The notes beneath the pieces are model-generated. The model was not told where the DNA came from, did not search any database, and worked only from the letters and a program-made list of their open reading frames with translations. 64,000 nt of DNA from Nissolia schottii (lineage: Eukaryota > Streptophyta > Magnoliopsida > Fabales > Fabaceae): contig QANU01013978.1 of NCBI GenBank assembly GCA_003254905.1, forward strand, positions 107,565 to 171,564. The letters run 5' to 3'. Of this stretch, positions 24,032 to 36,469 are shown piece by piece (position 1 is the stretch's first letter; the number at the start of each line of letters is the position of its first letter). The position numbers and the translations under genes are program-made.

Positions 24032-25666
24032 CACTACTAAAAACTACTTGATGCTAACGAATTTACTAATGTTTTTTTTTAAAATATTATTGATGCCTTT
24101 TACTGCTGCCGACAGATTTACTGACGTCCATAATACGTTGGTAGACTTTACTAGCAAAATCTAAAATTTATTGCCTAATTTATGACAAAAAATTATGGCG
24201 GAACAAGGCTGACATATCTGTTGCGTTTGAGTTACCAATCGACAGAAAAAGCCGTTGGTGGATAACAAATTTTATTTTAAAACAAATATATTTATTAATC
24301 ATATTATAAACTAGCATTACAATTATATCATAAACTCCATACATTTAATATAAACTTTATTTATATTATAAGCTATTATTCACCATCTCTTATATAGCTT
24401 CATACCCTAAAGCTTAAACCTTAAGTTGATTTGATCTTGTCAGTGCATACCCTACCCCTAAGATATTAAAATTTAATTAAGCATGGTTCTCTTGTTTGAT
24501 GGATTTGTTTTTTGTTTCCCTCCTCCTCAAAGAATAAACCTAAAAAACAATCCTAATTGATTTAGGTTTGATCCTCTAATTTAAGACGAGGATTCACTAC
24601 CACTTCTAGACGATAAACCTATGAAACAACCCTACAACTCCTAAAATCTAATCTAAGTTGATGACTGTTTGTCATTTGACTGCCTTTCACCATTCTGTCT
24701 CTACATTCAAAGATTCTCCATTTCATATGACGTTCCATTTGCTCTCAAACCACCCTTTACATGTGAAAAATCCTAATTTCTAGGCCTTCTACCAAGAGGT
24801 CGACATCTTCAATTTGCGTCGGTGGTAGCTTAGTGGTGGCTCAACATAGAATTTGATTTCCACTTTTGTCCACCATATTTAAAAAAATGCCTTAAATGAA
24901 AAATCATAAAACCAAAAACTCTAGCCCCAACACCCTAACCCTAGTGCACCAAATTACAACCCAATCCATGAAACTCAAACCAAACCCTAACTTCATAGAT
25001 CAAATTAAACAAATCTAAATAAAATAAATAACATTTATAGTGTTTGTGTGGCTGGCTCGATGGTGGTTTGGGCGCCGTGGTTGTAATGGTAGTGCGGTTG
25101 ACAGAGGGGCAGTGGTGGTGGCGTGGCTCGATGGCGGTGCAACAATGGCGGTGGTAAGGGTGAGACATGGGAATTTGGTGGCGGCGGCGAGAGTGAGATA
25201 GGGGCCCCAATGGTGGTGGCGAAGTGTGTGAGAGAAGCTCGGTGGGATAAAGAGACGCGATGGTGGTAGTAGTGTTGAAGAGAGTGAAAGAGAAGATAGG
25301 GAGAGTGAGTGTAAGAGTGGACGAGTGATAGAAAAATCCGTTGATAGATTATTTAATGAAATGTTATGTTTAAAATAGTGGCAATTAGTCCGCCAACTCG
25401 AAAATTCAAATACCGATGGAATAATCCATTGGCAATACCAAAATAATAATAAAAAATATTTTACTGATCCCCGACGGTTCATTGGTAGACCGTTTCGCGC
25501 TAAAAAGTGCTAAGGATTTGTGATGTATTTAGCAACGTATTTGGTATCTGTCAATAAATATGGGACATACAATTTCGTAACCAATATACCAACGTATTTT
25601 GGCTCAAAAATCGCCGATAGCACCAACAACAAAAAGCTGTTGGTATTCAACGATTTTCTAGTAGTG
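24032..25666 (-). mobile_element. CACTA transposon (copy C), non-autonomous
   Basis: The left terminus CACTACTAAAAA (24032) pairs with the right terminus TTTTCTAGTAGTG (to 25666), with one mismatch in the first 12 bases. The flanking trinucleotides AGA/GGA are a possible imperfect target duplication. Subterminal TTGG/CCGA-type repeats lie at 24110-24260 and 25380-25650. The gene-like leader is on the minus strand (about 25340 down to 25030, CT-rich then CCACC-rich), followed by a TAGGGTT-rich intron-like stretch. No transposase domain remains. Confidence 0.85.
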
Positions 25667-28446
25667 GGAGTTGAAAGTGCCAGTCATGTTACTTCTCAAT
25701 ATTATGGAAATGCATAATGTAATCTTTGAAATTATCAAAAATCAATCAAATTAATTGTTCAATTTCGATCAAGTTAATCCTCTCAAGTACTAAATATGAT
25801 CAAGGTTAGGGAACTTCAGAAATCACATGATGCATTTTCATAAAGGCAATGCTTCCGTTTTTTTTTCCTTAGTTGTACTAGACCATAGGTTGCAAATTAT
25901 AAGCTGAACACCCCTGTATATGCACTACTTTTCTCCTTGCACCTCGTCCTTTTTACATTGCTATCATTGGTTTATTGAAGCTTCAGCTAAGGCTTTACAT
26001 ATTGACTAAAGTTTTTGATGGAATTATTGGCTTTTTATAGAGTACTTGTTCTCTAATATTCAAATTGTTTCAGCCAAAGCTTTCCATTCTTCCAATTTCG
26101 GTAATATTATACAGAAAAAACTTTACTGATAAGTATTTTTTTTTAATACTTTTATTTATTATGTAGGAGACACGGTAAGGGATTATATTCATGGGTGACT
26201 TGGGAATCTTCTATTGAAAATTTTAAAAGTGAAGGGGTGGGAATGATGGAAAAAAGGGTGTCAACAGTGGTTGGCATGATGACAAAGGCCAAATAAGAAA
26301 GAAAAAGTTGAGTTGAAAGAAGGGGAGGAGTTGGATCAAATTGGGGGCACTGTGACAGTGATTTAAGGACATTTTTCTTTTCTTTGTTCTTTTATTGATT
26401 GTTTAGGAGGTGTCATCACTAATTAATTCTCTTTCGAGATTTTGAGATTACTGAAGTGACTATGTCTCTCTCAACAAAGTCTTTTTCATAAACACCGCTA
26501 GAAATTAAATTCCTAACCAAATATTTAAAGAACCCAATCATTTATCAAATGCGTTATTCTTTGTTAATTTTTTTTTTACTATTTTCTTTTCTTTCTGTGA
26601 ATAAAGATTGGAAATTATATAATGTGAGAACATGGTCTTCCTTCCTCAGCTTTTGCTTTATTTTAGGTCTCAGCTTTCTTTATAGCTTTTTTGAAAAAGC
26701 TCATTCCTGGATTTAAGAAGCAAAGGACGTCGTTAACGAAAGTAATCAAATTGATTAATCAAATTAAAGGAAGGTGGAGACGGCATTAAGGCCACGTTTT
26801 GGTAGCCGGGTATCATGATTAGGGTTTTGTTAAATAACAGTGACACAAAAGGAAAAAGAATGGCTGCCCCACATGCACCTAATTTTGGGGATCCCTATAG
26901 CAAAGCATGGCATTAGTACTGTAATTTGGAGGTCTCAAATTACTGACTCTTATGGGTAATAATTAATGGTACGAAATTGTAATTACATAAATAAGAACAC
27001 CAGACAAATTTGTTCTTGAAAAATGAAAATTCTTAATATATAATCCTTAGGCTAAGAATTTAAAATGCAGATTAACTTAGTCTTTTTGAGGATTAATTTA
27101 TCTTTAAAATATTTGATTCACATTTTCAATTCTCAATAGCTGTACTAATAGTCAAGGTTGTTAAAATTAAATCTCTATATAAAATTTTGAAAGGTAAGGT
27201 AAAGGAGAAACTTAAAAATGTAGATTTACATTTATTAAGAGATATTATATTAAATATATCTATAAGAGATATTTTTTTTTTAAGAATGAAATACTAAATG
27301 ATATGAATCATGAAGTAAGTACACATTGACGCCGTATAGGCACGGAGTAATAGAGTCAACAAATTAACGATATAAGGAGTAAATTTTGACATGCACATGA
27401 TTGATAGTGAATGATGAATGAGTGTAACAATGAACAAAAAAAGGTGAGAAAAACCTTTTTTTTTTTTCACAGTTTTTAATGTTTGAAAACTTTTTTTTTC
27501 CATAAGATTTTACTTAATTTAAATTTTACATAAAATCTACCGCAAAAAATGTAAAATCTTAATATTTTAATGTTTGAAATGAGTTTTAACAACCATGTTA
27601 AAACTTTTTCATTCCTCTGATAAATTTGTATAATTAAAATGTGCCATTTATCAATCTAAGAATAGGATAAAATGGATAAAAAAAAACTTTAAAAAAAACT
27701 TTAACTAAGTTTTTTCCCCCCCTAAAACCGATAAAAAGAATAACTCATTGATATTCTTTACATTTTTTCATTTGCAATCATGAGAATGGGCAAAAAAAAA
27801 CTTTTGCTGTCTCGATGGTAACAGAACACCAACTAAACATTCAGCCCCCCATAACAAAGTTAAAAAAAAAGACTTCAATCTCATGAGTGACTAATTTCAA
27901 CAATGAATGTAACACACCGCCATCAATTGTCTAATAACATCCCAATCACTCAACGTCATGGGAAGAAATTGCTCTGTTGTTGCATGCACATACATAATGC
28001 TCAAACTACCTTTGATGCATGCATCATTTTAAGGTGCCACCATTACACGTCATAGAAATTCTTGCATGTTCTAAAAGCATTGCCGAACATTGATTTAAAT
28101 TTGCAACGTTTATAAATTATAATAAAAAAACAAGAAATCTGATGATGTTCCTGAATACGCTTCTCTGCATGTTGAAACAGTAGAGAGTGCCTATCTTCAG
28201 TAATGTGTCAGATAAACTCTCAGCAGTTTTGAGAAAAATATTAGTATGGAAGAGGCTCCTACATAGGAACATGCATACTTTATTTGTATACATGAGGAAA
28301 GCTCAGAACTTCATGATGCATATTATCACCAAGATGTTGGCATCTTCTGCATGTGGGGGGGTTAATCCTATACTAGTTAGAATATCCTTGGGAGGCATCT
28401 ATGCTGTACATTGCAAAGTTTTCATGCATTTCTCTCGTTTGGTAGT
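25667..28446. other. Intergenic DNA, no gene seen
   Basis: AT-rich with several A/T homopolymer runs. The TGCATGCA-type palindromes near 27986-28025 are RY-like motifs, but none is tied to a gene here. Frames in 28187-28540 overlap the last exon of the gene on the opposite strand and are not credible. Confidence 0.5.
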
Positions 28447-31400
28447 TCATTCATTATCAGATTCTTCCCTGGTGTTTTCATCCATCATGAACCTCCAGCT
28501 ATCCCCCTCCTCTATTTCCCACTGTTTTTTCAGTTCATAGATGGCTTTGGATGCGGCAGCGGCAATGGCGGGGTTGCTGTCTTCTGCTAGTCTCTGCAAC
28601 GTGGACCGTAGGCATCAATGAAAAAGGAGTTGAACTGTGAAGCTAGTTGAAAGTACTGGTGATAAATTGCAAATACACACCTGCAATGCCCCCATTCCTG
28701 CATTTCCAAGAGTCCACATTGATGGCGCTGCTGCCAGCGCATTGGCTAAGGCTCGTCTAGATCACACACAACCATGGACACGCAAAACCAATATCAACAA
28801 GGGAGGTAAAGCATAATAAGGCATGTATTAAGGTTGGATTGTTGCTTTCATGCTTGTTCTTTATTTGGTGGTTTCAATTTTCCTGAAAGTAGTCTCTTTC
28901 CATGCTATTATCAGATAAAAGTTTCACTTTATTAACTAATCTTTTTTTTTTTTTTTTACCATTACAATATTATATCGTTAGACTCTGCCTATGCTGCACT
29001 TTATTGAAAATCTTTTATATGGCCAGTTCCAAGTCTAGATAAAAGAGTAAGTTGTGTTAAGTAGTTGACAACCAATGTAAAACATTTTCAAATCTTTATG
29101 GCAATATTTTGTCAGTAACGAATTCAATATTGAACAACATAGTGTCAAACTGTCTGGAAATTCTAATTTTCAGTGTAATATAACTTTGTGACAGAATGAC
29201 GAAAACATGTCAATCAAAGAAGAATACATTCAAATCATGAAGCCAATCATGCTGATGCTTGTCATGACAGATGACTGTAACCAAATTACCTTTACTGCTA
29301 GTTGCATTGATGCCAGACATTTTAAGAGAAAATAATTTGATCTTATTAAAGAAAAATATAAGAATGCAATCGAGTTCCCTGAAAATGTTGAATAAAAAAA
29401 AAATAAAGAATCCCTGAAAGTGTAATGTGGAAGTTTACCGAGTACTGACATCAGGAGAACTAGAACACTCTGCCAACAAAGACACACTTTGTTTACCATC
29501 CATTGCATCAAGGTCTATAAGAGTTGTGACCAACAACTCAAGCTGCTCCCAGTTGAAAAGAGTACATAACATCAATACTTAAAGTGACTAGGACCAGACA
29601 GAAACCAAACAAAATGGAGAATCAAACCTCTTCCGGGTCAGTGTAATCAATGCCATCCGCTTCAGAAAGTGCCGATGCCATACTCCAGTAAGCTTCCTGT
29701 TCACCTTAAAATCTTATAATATGATTGATATGTCTCCAATACAATTGGTTTAGGGAGATTGATCTATATAAGGAGTTAAAGATCTGAAGGAAAAGAAAAC
29801 AGCAAAGAAGAAAGACCTGAAGAGCGGCAATCCTGTCTGTGGTCACGTCCCCGGGAAAGAAATTTGTGGATTTTCCATTCTTTTCAAGCCTTATACGCCC
29901 CCTTACATTATTAGCTGAAAGAGAGCCTTTCTCTCTGCGAAGAGGACTGCACAACCAACATCATTAGAAAACAAATTTTAGAGCTTATTATATATAAGAG
30001 TGGGAATTTAAAGTTGCTTGACTTACAAGTTATACATCTTGCTCACCATCATGTCATGGATGTCAATAATGAACTGCAATATTTACATAATAGAATGTAA
30101 ATTTCTTTGTTTGGAGCTCAAACAAAATAAGCATGATATTCTACAAAAGGTTAAGTAGAATATTCATTATGAGCAGAATAACGTTTGATGCCTGGGATCA
30201 TAAACTGTAAAATAGAAAAATGTTCAACAATAGACACTCTTGAAGTTGCAGAGCATAAAATATTACCTCCAAGGCCATAAGGGCATCTTCCATCGCACGT
30301 TGCTTGGCACGGAAGTCAGCAAGACGCAAATCAGCCTGAAAGTTCAAAGGTTATGTCATATGGAAGCTTGTATTTTCTGGCTATTCATTTCTATTTTTAA
30401 ATAGTCAAACACTTGTTTCTAATGATGCAAACTTGCAAGAGGAGCTAAAGACCCATATTAAGATCAACACGGGATATGCATACATAGGAAACATCTATAA
30501 AAACAAACAATTCAATAATTATTTGATGGGGCAAAAATTCTAATTCAATGAGGCATGTGATAGATATAAACAGCATAGGGGTGTTGAAAAACCCAAACTA
30601 AATTGGTAAACTAAACCGAATTTCTTTACTATGCAACTGGTTTGGTTTAGTTTTGAAAATACATTATTGGTCTTTTGAGGGGTTAAACTGAATCATATGA
30701 CATATGCAGTGGAAGCATGTTTTAAGTATTGATCATAATGACATATGCATATATTACACAGTAGATATTACACACACACACACTGTTAAGTAGGACTGGG
30801 ATCCCTTGACAATGATATAAGACTAGCAATACTTCCAACATCTGCTATCTACTCATAAAAGTTGATTTTGATCAATCCAGTTAAGATTAATGGTAATTAT
30901 CATATCAATATTACATAGAAAAGTTAAAAAAGTTAAACCAAAATAAGTCATATGTCAAATGGTTTGCACTTCCTCGTTCCTGAAAAAGCAGACAAAAACC
31001 AGGAGCCATATTTTTAAGATTATCTGTAAAATTTTCTCTCTTCTATTTCAACAATCAACACACACCATAACCAATATATTCTGAGTACATAAATGGTGAG
31101 AAGGGGATAATCAAAATACAGAAGACAAATATCACTTGATGCAAATTGTATCGATGCCAATTTTATATCATATTAATCAAGCATATCATTTTGCTGGTAA
31201 GAAAAAATGAGAGAGAATAGCAAGTTTACCTCTAAGGCCCCATCACTCCAATGCTCATCAGCAACACTTTTCAATCTGGACTGAGCTATATCCTTCAAGA
31301 TCTGCAGAGTGCACATTTAAAAAAAAAAAATACAAAAACAAGCATGAAATATAACACCAATGTGAACTTTTTCATCTTATCAGCAAATTAGCAAATTCTA

Positions 31401-33122
31401 GATGATACATACAGTAGCAAGGCTATTAAGGCGTTTAGCTTTTTCCTTGACACCACGATCAATTTTCTCAGTATCCTCTCTTGCCCGAGCTGCACAGCAA
31501 AATAAAAAGAAAAACATAGGCAAGCTGAAAACACAAGGGGTACATAAGAATAAAATCATCTACAAAGGTGCAGCTCTTCAAGCCTTTCACTTCATAAGAA
31601 GAAAGAAAAGATCAATGCATACGTATAGAAAAGAAAATTACAACAAGTTATCACAATAATGGAATAGTATTGTCTTTTCAGCACTTCAATATTCAACAGA
31701 TGCTCCAAAATGACACTTCGATATGCAAGAAAATAATCACTTTTCAAACTGAAGATGCTTGGTCCACATACTTTCTATATCATTTGACTTCTTTGTTTCT
31801 TCCCTTCTTCTGGTTGGACAGAGGGGATGGGCAAGGGGTACCCAGAGGACATTGCAGATCATATGTGAAATACAATAGACTTGTGTATTTGCACTATTAT
31901 TACTTCTAATAAAAGCAGTTGTTTCATTGGATGAAATAAGAATGCAATGTTTAAAGTACAACAGCACATTATTCAAAACAAGGTAAATGAGCTAACCATC
32001 AAGCTTGAGAAATTCTGTCCCTAGAAAAGCAACATCTTGGCGTGCACGGGCATCCAGCCTCATTATGCCCCTGAAAAAACAAATAACAGTTACTTCTGTT
32101 CATCAGGACATTGTATTTCTTACTATTATTTCTTAGATGGATGTTAAGCATTTCAAAGTATACAATTATATGAAATGGCTAGACAATAAGCCAACAACCA
32201 ATATTAGTTGGCTGCATGCACGCACGCGCACGCGCACGCGCACACACACATTCCATATTGTAATTCACGTTGCAATTACTAGAATATCTAGACCAGAAAA
32301 CATTGTTTATTTATACAGTAGTTGATCACATAGTGGTTAAAAGGAGACCGGATGAACAATAGTTGAAGCACATTTCAAGCAGAAATAATATAAGACCAAA
32401 AAAAGTTACAGGCAGTACCGCGAGAGTAAGACAAGGTCATTGCGAGCCCTTTCATTGACAAACTTTGCATCATTATAAACGAATCTACAAGCTTCAGCCA
32501 AGCCTTGAACAGAATGAATGCGATCATTTTTCTCATCTTTGATACGTATGCTGTACATATGAAAGGATCTCTAATATTTAAGTTTGAATCCTCAAATTTT
32601 TAACTGCAATAGCTTTACATGCCTTCATCAGAAGGATAAGAAACGAAAATGCTATTTTGACATTCAATAAAATTGGCAACTGAAAGACAATAATTAAGGG
32701 GTACTGGTTCAGACGTAGGAAATAACAGAAAAAAAAACTGTAATGGAATGGATATTTTATATGGTAAGAGGGAAGTAATCCATAAATTAATTTTATTACC
32801 TAGTTAAATCAGAAATGTCGTCATAAGTTGTAACACAATCTTTTTCTTCAGTATTATTTGCTCCTGTTGATTTACATGAGATAGAAGATTTCTTGGAGAT
32901 CAAACTAACTGGTTTTCTGTTTAAGTTCAGAAGCCGGTCATTAAATAAGGTTGATCTCCCTGTGAGGACACATCTTTGGTTCTGATATCCGTGTTTCAGT
33001 CCATGTCCTGGAGGCTGTATTCTTGTTGACAAGGAAAAATAATTGTTTTCATGTGATCTACAAAGAGTTGTTCTATGAGTCACAACAGGAGCACTTGAAA
33101 CTTTATTTGCAGAGAGTGCCAT
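28447..33122 (-). CDS. Twelve-exon probable plastid protein with ARM/HEAT-like C-terminus, function unknown
   Basis: Twelve exons joined by canonical GT...AG introns in agreeing phases give about 446 residues. Exon 1 (33122-32800) encodes a Ser/Thr/Arg-rich, acid-poor N-terminus that looks like a chloroplast transit peptide. Later exons lie near 32545, 32071, 31490, 31300, 30336, 30070, 29945, 29696, 29545, 28757 and 28593-28447. The middle carries two copies of LDARAR[QE]D about 20 residues apart, in a charged helical stretch. The last ~90 residues (RRALANALAAAP, RLAEDSNPAIAAAASKAIYEL) look like paired helices of armadillo/HEAT repeats. From memory it may match Arabidopsis At1g23180, annotated only as an ARM-repeat protein. 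No enzymatic motif is seen. The exon 1 ATG is the first in frame. The start is followed by no competing upstream ORF of note. Confidence 0.88.
32219..32251. repeat. (CACG)n/(CA)n microsatellite in an intron
   Basis: Alternating CACGCG and CACACA units within the intron between exons 2 and 3 of the ARM-like gene. Confidence 0.9.
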
Positions 33123-33181
33123 CAGAATATCAAGAAAAGTATGACATAAGCCTGGTCTTCATTGCACTTTAAAAATCTCAA

Positions 33182-34200
33182 TTCTGCAGAAGAAAACAAT
33201 GAAAAGGGCATTATGAAATTGAACCTACATAGAAATGATGGAGTGAACAACCTAAGAGTACCTTTCTAACCACAAGTGCCACTCGACAAACAGCATATTA
33301 TGCGAAAAAGAAATACAAAGACACATTATATTCCCAAAATACAATTTGACCATTGATTGAGAAAATAAGCTGGACAGGTGAGAGTATTGATGAATTTCTG
33401 TGTTATTTGGTTGGGAATCATCTATAGCAATCACAAAGCACTAACTTTGGACATTCAAGTATCCAAAAGCAGGTACTCGACAGTATGCATACCTTCCTAG
33501 GGGATTCTTACTATAATCTCTGTGAATTCACTTCTGCACTGTGTTATTTCAGATATCTGATAAGTGAGATTATAACAAGCATTTGCACAGCACTCTGCAA
33601 CATGTATCTAACGCAGGAATGAAATACTAGTAACACTTAATTGTCTGAAACTTCTTATAAAAATGTGTGTGTCAACAGAAATTAATTTTTTTTGTCAAAC
33701 CATGTGCAGAATCTGCAGATCAAAATGTTGTTCATCCTTTCCCAATATCACTACATGAAAATATTGAACAGCATCAATATTCAATACTGCTGAGATCATA
33801 AAGATTCCAAGTTTGAAGTTAAAAGCTCCAAATGCAGATAATTTTCTTCCAATCTTCAGAAATACGAATTCCCAGTTCAACAACTAATTCCACTAAAAAT
33901 TCAACATACCCAACAACTATCACCACTATAGGAAGAAGACACTAAATTGAAATCAGATAGATCATCTTTAATTATTCCACCAGCATCTCACTCGTGCTCC
34001 TTAGACAATAACAACCCGCCACGCCCTTAAGATTTTCAACACAAATTACCGTGCAAATTCGAAGACCCAACTAACAAAAAAGTCTCGAAACATTCCTCTA
34101 ACGAAGGGATTAAAAAAATCAACAAGTAAGAAAAAAGAAAGGGTAGCCAGAAACTTACCTGTGGAATTCAAAGACACCTCTTTTTTGTCCTAGAGAAAGG
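33182..34200 (-). other. 5' UTR intron of the ARM-like gene (inferred)
   Basis: On the minus strand a donor (TTCCACAG|GTAAGT, near 34160) and an acceptor (CTTCTGCAG|AATTGAG, near 33190) bracket an AT-rich stretch of roughly 970 bp between a short GA-rich leader exon (about 34160-34240) and the start codon at 33122. Leader introns of this kind often raise expression in plants, which is inference here. Confidence 0.5.
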
Positions 34201-34451
34201 GAGAAGAACAAGAGGAACAAGTAAGAGCTGTAGCAGCTACGGGTGCCACTATATATCACGTGGATTGAGACTATAGTGGAGGAAACAAATTAAAATTAAA
34301 ATCAAAAATCAAAAATAAAAAAAAGAAAGGGAAAAAAAAAAAGGATGAGAGGAGAATGGAGAGCCACAAGGAGAGGGTGTGGTCCTTTGAATGCCAACAA
34401 AGTGCAAAAAAAACTGGGAATTGAGAAGAGAAGAGGGGGACGCAACAAACA

Positions 34452-34610
34452 CGGTTGGTCTAAGTGTTAACGGCTAGATATCATTTAAATAAGGTTTTGA
34501 ATTTGAGATTTTGTATAGGCAGTTATTCTGCTGGGAGACTCACCTCCCATAGCGAGGTACGTGACCTAAATTGACCCAGATTAATCAAAGCCTTAGATAC
34601 TGGACAGACA
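34452..34610 (+). mobile_element. tRNA-derived SINE, diverged
   Basis: The A-box-like segment TTGGTCTAAGTGTTAACGG is followed by a diverged B-box region (GGTTTTGAATTTGAGATTTT). The 3' part CCTTAGATACTGGACAGAC and an A-rich tail match the end of the SINE at 17228-17338. It carries about 50 bp extra in the middle. No target duplication was found. It sits about 200 bp upstream of the ARM-like gene's leader. Confidence 0.7.
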
Positions 34611-35221
34611 CCTAAAAAATAAAGAGCCAAAAAATAGAGAGTGAATGAAATGAATGAATAAATAAATGTGTGAGCGAGTGAGGGGTCCACGTCATGGTGG
34701 GTGGCAGATATTGGCGCTGTTTTTTTGGACTGAATGACACATCGACCCAATCCGCAGCCGCTGCTTGCTTGCTAGATTTGGCTTTCAGTCAAGTAGGTAG
34801 GGACCATTGGTTTGGTTTTTTTTTTTTATTTTATTTTATTTTTCCTGAAAAAGGAAAATATGTTTCTTGGGCTTACAAACTTTGGTTCAACCCAAAATGA
34901 AAAAGAATTGTGGAAATGTGGGCCTATGAGAACCCCTTACCTTTCTCTCTTTCTCTTTCTTTTTCTTTTTTGATATTTTTTTTTGGTCTTTGTTTTTCTT
35001 TTAATCTCATCTCCCTATTGTAAGGGTTATCTTTGATTTTTCTTCCGGTGAGTTCTCCTCAGAACAACGGTGTCATAATCTAAGAAAATTTTCATATGTG
35101 TAATTTGTTTTCTATAAAATTGCAATAAGCTAAGAATACATTTAAAATTTTACCAAAACAATAAAATAAAATAGATGAACGGATTGTTTTTTCTAATAAT
35201 TCTAATCATACATGATTGATT
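34611..35221. other. Intergenic DNA, nothing recognised
   Basis: A/T homopolymers and CTTT-rich tracts (34940-34980). No exon signal. Confidence 0.5.
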
Positions 35222-36440
35222 TTTTTCCCCCATTAAGTAGGATGCTTTATTGAAATGCAAAAGATCCAAACCAGTCAAAACAAAGCATTAGTGAACAACC
35301 AACCCATCGAGACTTGGCAACGCTCAACAAATATAAGTAAGCCTAATCAAAACCTTCACAGGTGGTTTGGACCTGTTTGCACCCTGAGATAATAAAAGTT
35401 CTCTCAACCACGTGATTAGAGATGAAACAGAGAGGTCCACCCCTGAACACACAATAAAGGGAGTGCCAGAAGAAACCCTCCCTGGGATGCTGGAGAAGGG
35501 TGGAAGCAGTCAAATGATGACTTACTCTAACGGATACAAGCTTTGGCAGGGAGCTCCTCAAGCTATGGAAACTCCAGGAACAAGGGTTGTTGGTTAGACC
35601 TTTCCGAAACTCAGCTATGCAGGGATGCCCTCACAAAGACCCAGGTCTGTCTCCAAGCCATTTATGGCTTTCTCCTCTGAGACCATGAGGTGATGTCTAA
35701 AGAAGAGCTCAGGAACCCCTCATTTGCACCATAATAGCCTTACTATCCTAGTTGTCCTCTAGAGAAAAGAGAAAGGAGTCCTTGGGTTTAAGGAATAAAG
35801 GAAATGAGCTTGGACCATAGCAGGGGAGTGACAATGACGAGTCTGGAACAACTAATAGAGAAGTCAGTGGGCTAGCTTGATCCACATGCGAAGGCCCAGG
35901 CCCAAGAGAAAAAACGGGTTAGCAGGAGAGAGGGATAAAAGCAAAACAAGAAGGACAAGAAGAGATCAGAGCAAAAAATGAGAAAGGAGACCCATTCTCC
36001 CTGTATTTACCTTGCTCTTTGACACAAAACAATCGAAAACCAAGTTTACAAACCATAACTCTCAGTTTATGCTTTGAACCATTTTCCCTATAATTTTTGG
36101 TTTAAATCATTGGCGACTCCATTGGGCTTTTGATTTTCTTTGTGTCAAAAATATGGTCAAAAGGGTAACATTCATCACACCAAGGACACTAACCTTTAAC
36201 TTGGAGGATTTTTCCCACGAGGAAAGGCAAGATCACCAGCACAAACAAGAGCAGACCCGGAGACACACATGGTCACCCCAGGCTCTTTGCATGTATTGGG
36301 CACGATGATGAGTACACAGAAAACTCCAACGTTTCTAACACTAGGAGAGGGAAACGGTAGAGTTAGGAATGTTGAAGGGAGAAGAGTAGGTGTACAAGAA
36401 GCCCTATAGTGAACCTACTCAACAACCTTGCAACTTTAAA
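35222..36440 (+). mobile_element. Ty3/gypsy LTR plus leader fossil (Tat/Ogre-like)
   Basis: A relatively GC-rich, non-coding block ends ...TTTAAATCA at 36109 and is followed by TGGCGACTCCATTGGG (36111-36126). That is the primer-binding-site form known from Tat/Ogre-type gypsy elements, of the tRNA-Arg type as I recall. About 300 bp of leader follows. No protein-coding part is recognisable and no second LTR is visible, so it is a truncated, old fossil. The left boundary is approximate. Confidence 0.55.
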
Positions 36441-36469
36441 AAAACAAAATGCAAATAAATTGTTTGGTT

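Noticed and set aside
25015-25482. A 155-residue minus-strand protein, Ser/Pro/Thr-rich
   Set aside because: It lies wholly within the leader region of CACTA copy C and shows no domain.
36111-36126. Host regulatory element
   Set aside because: The TGGCGACTCCATTGGG stretch fits a retroelement primer-binding site at an LTR end.
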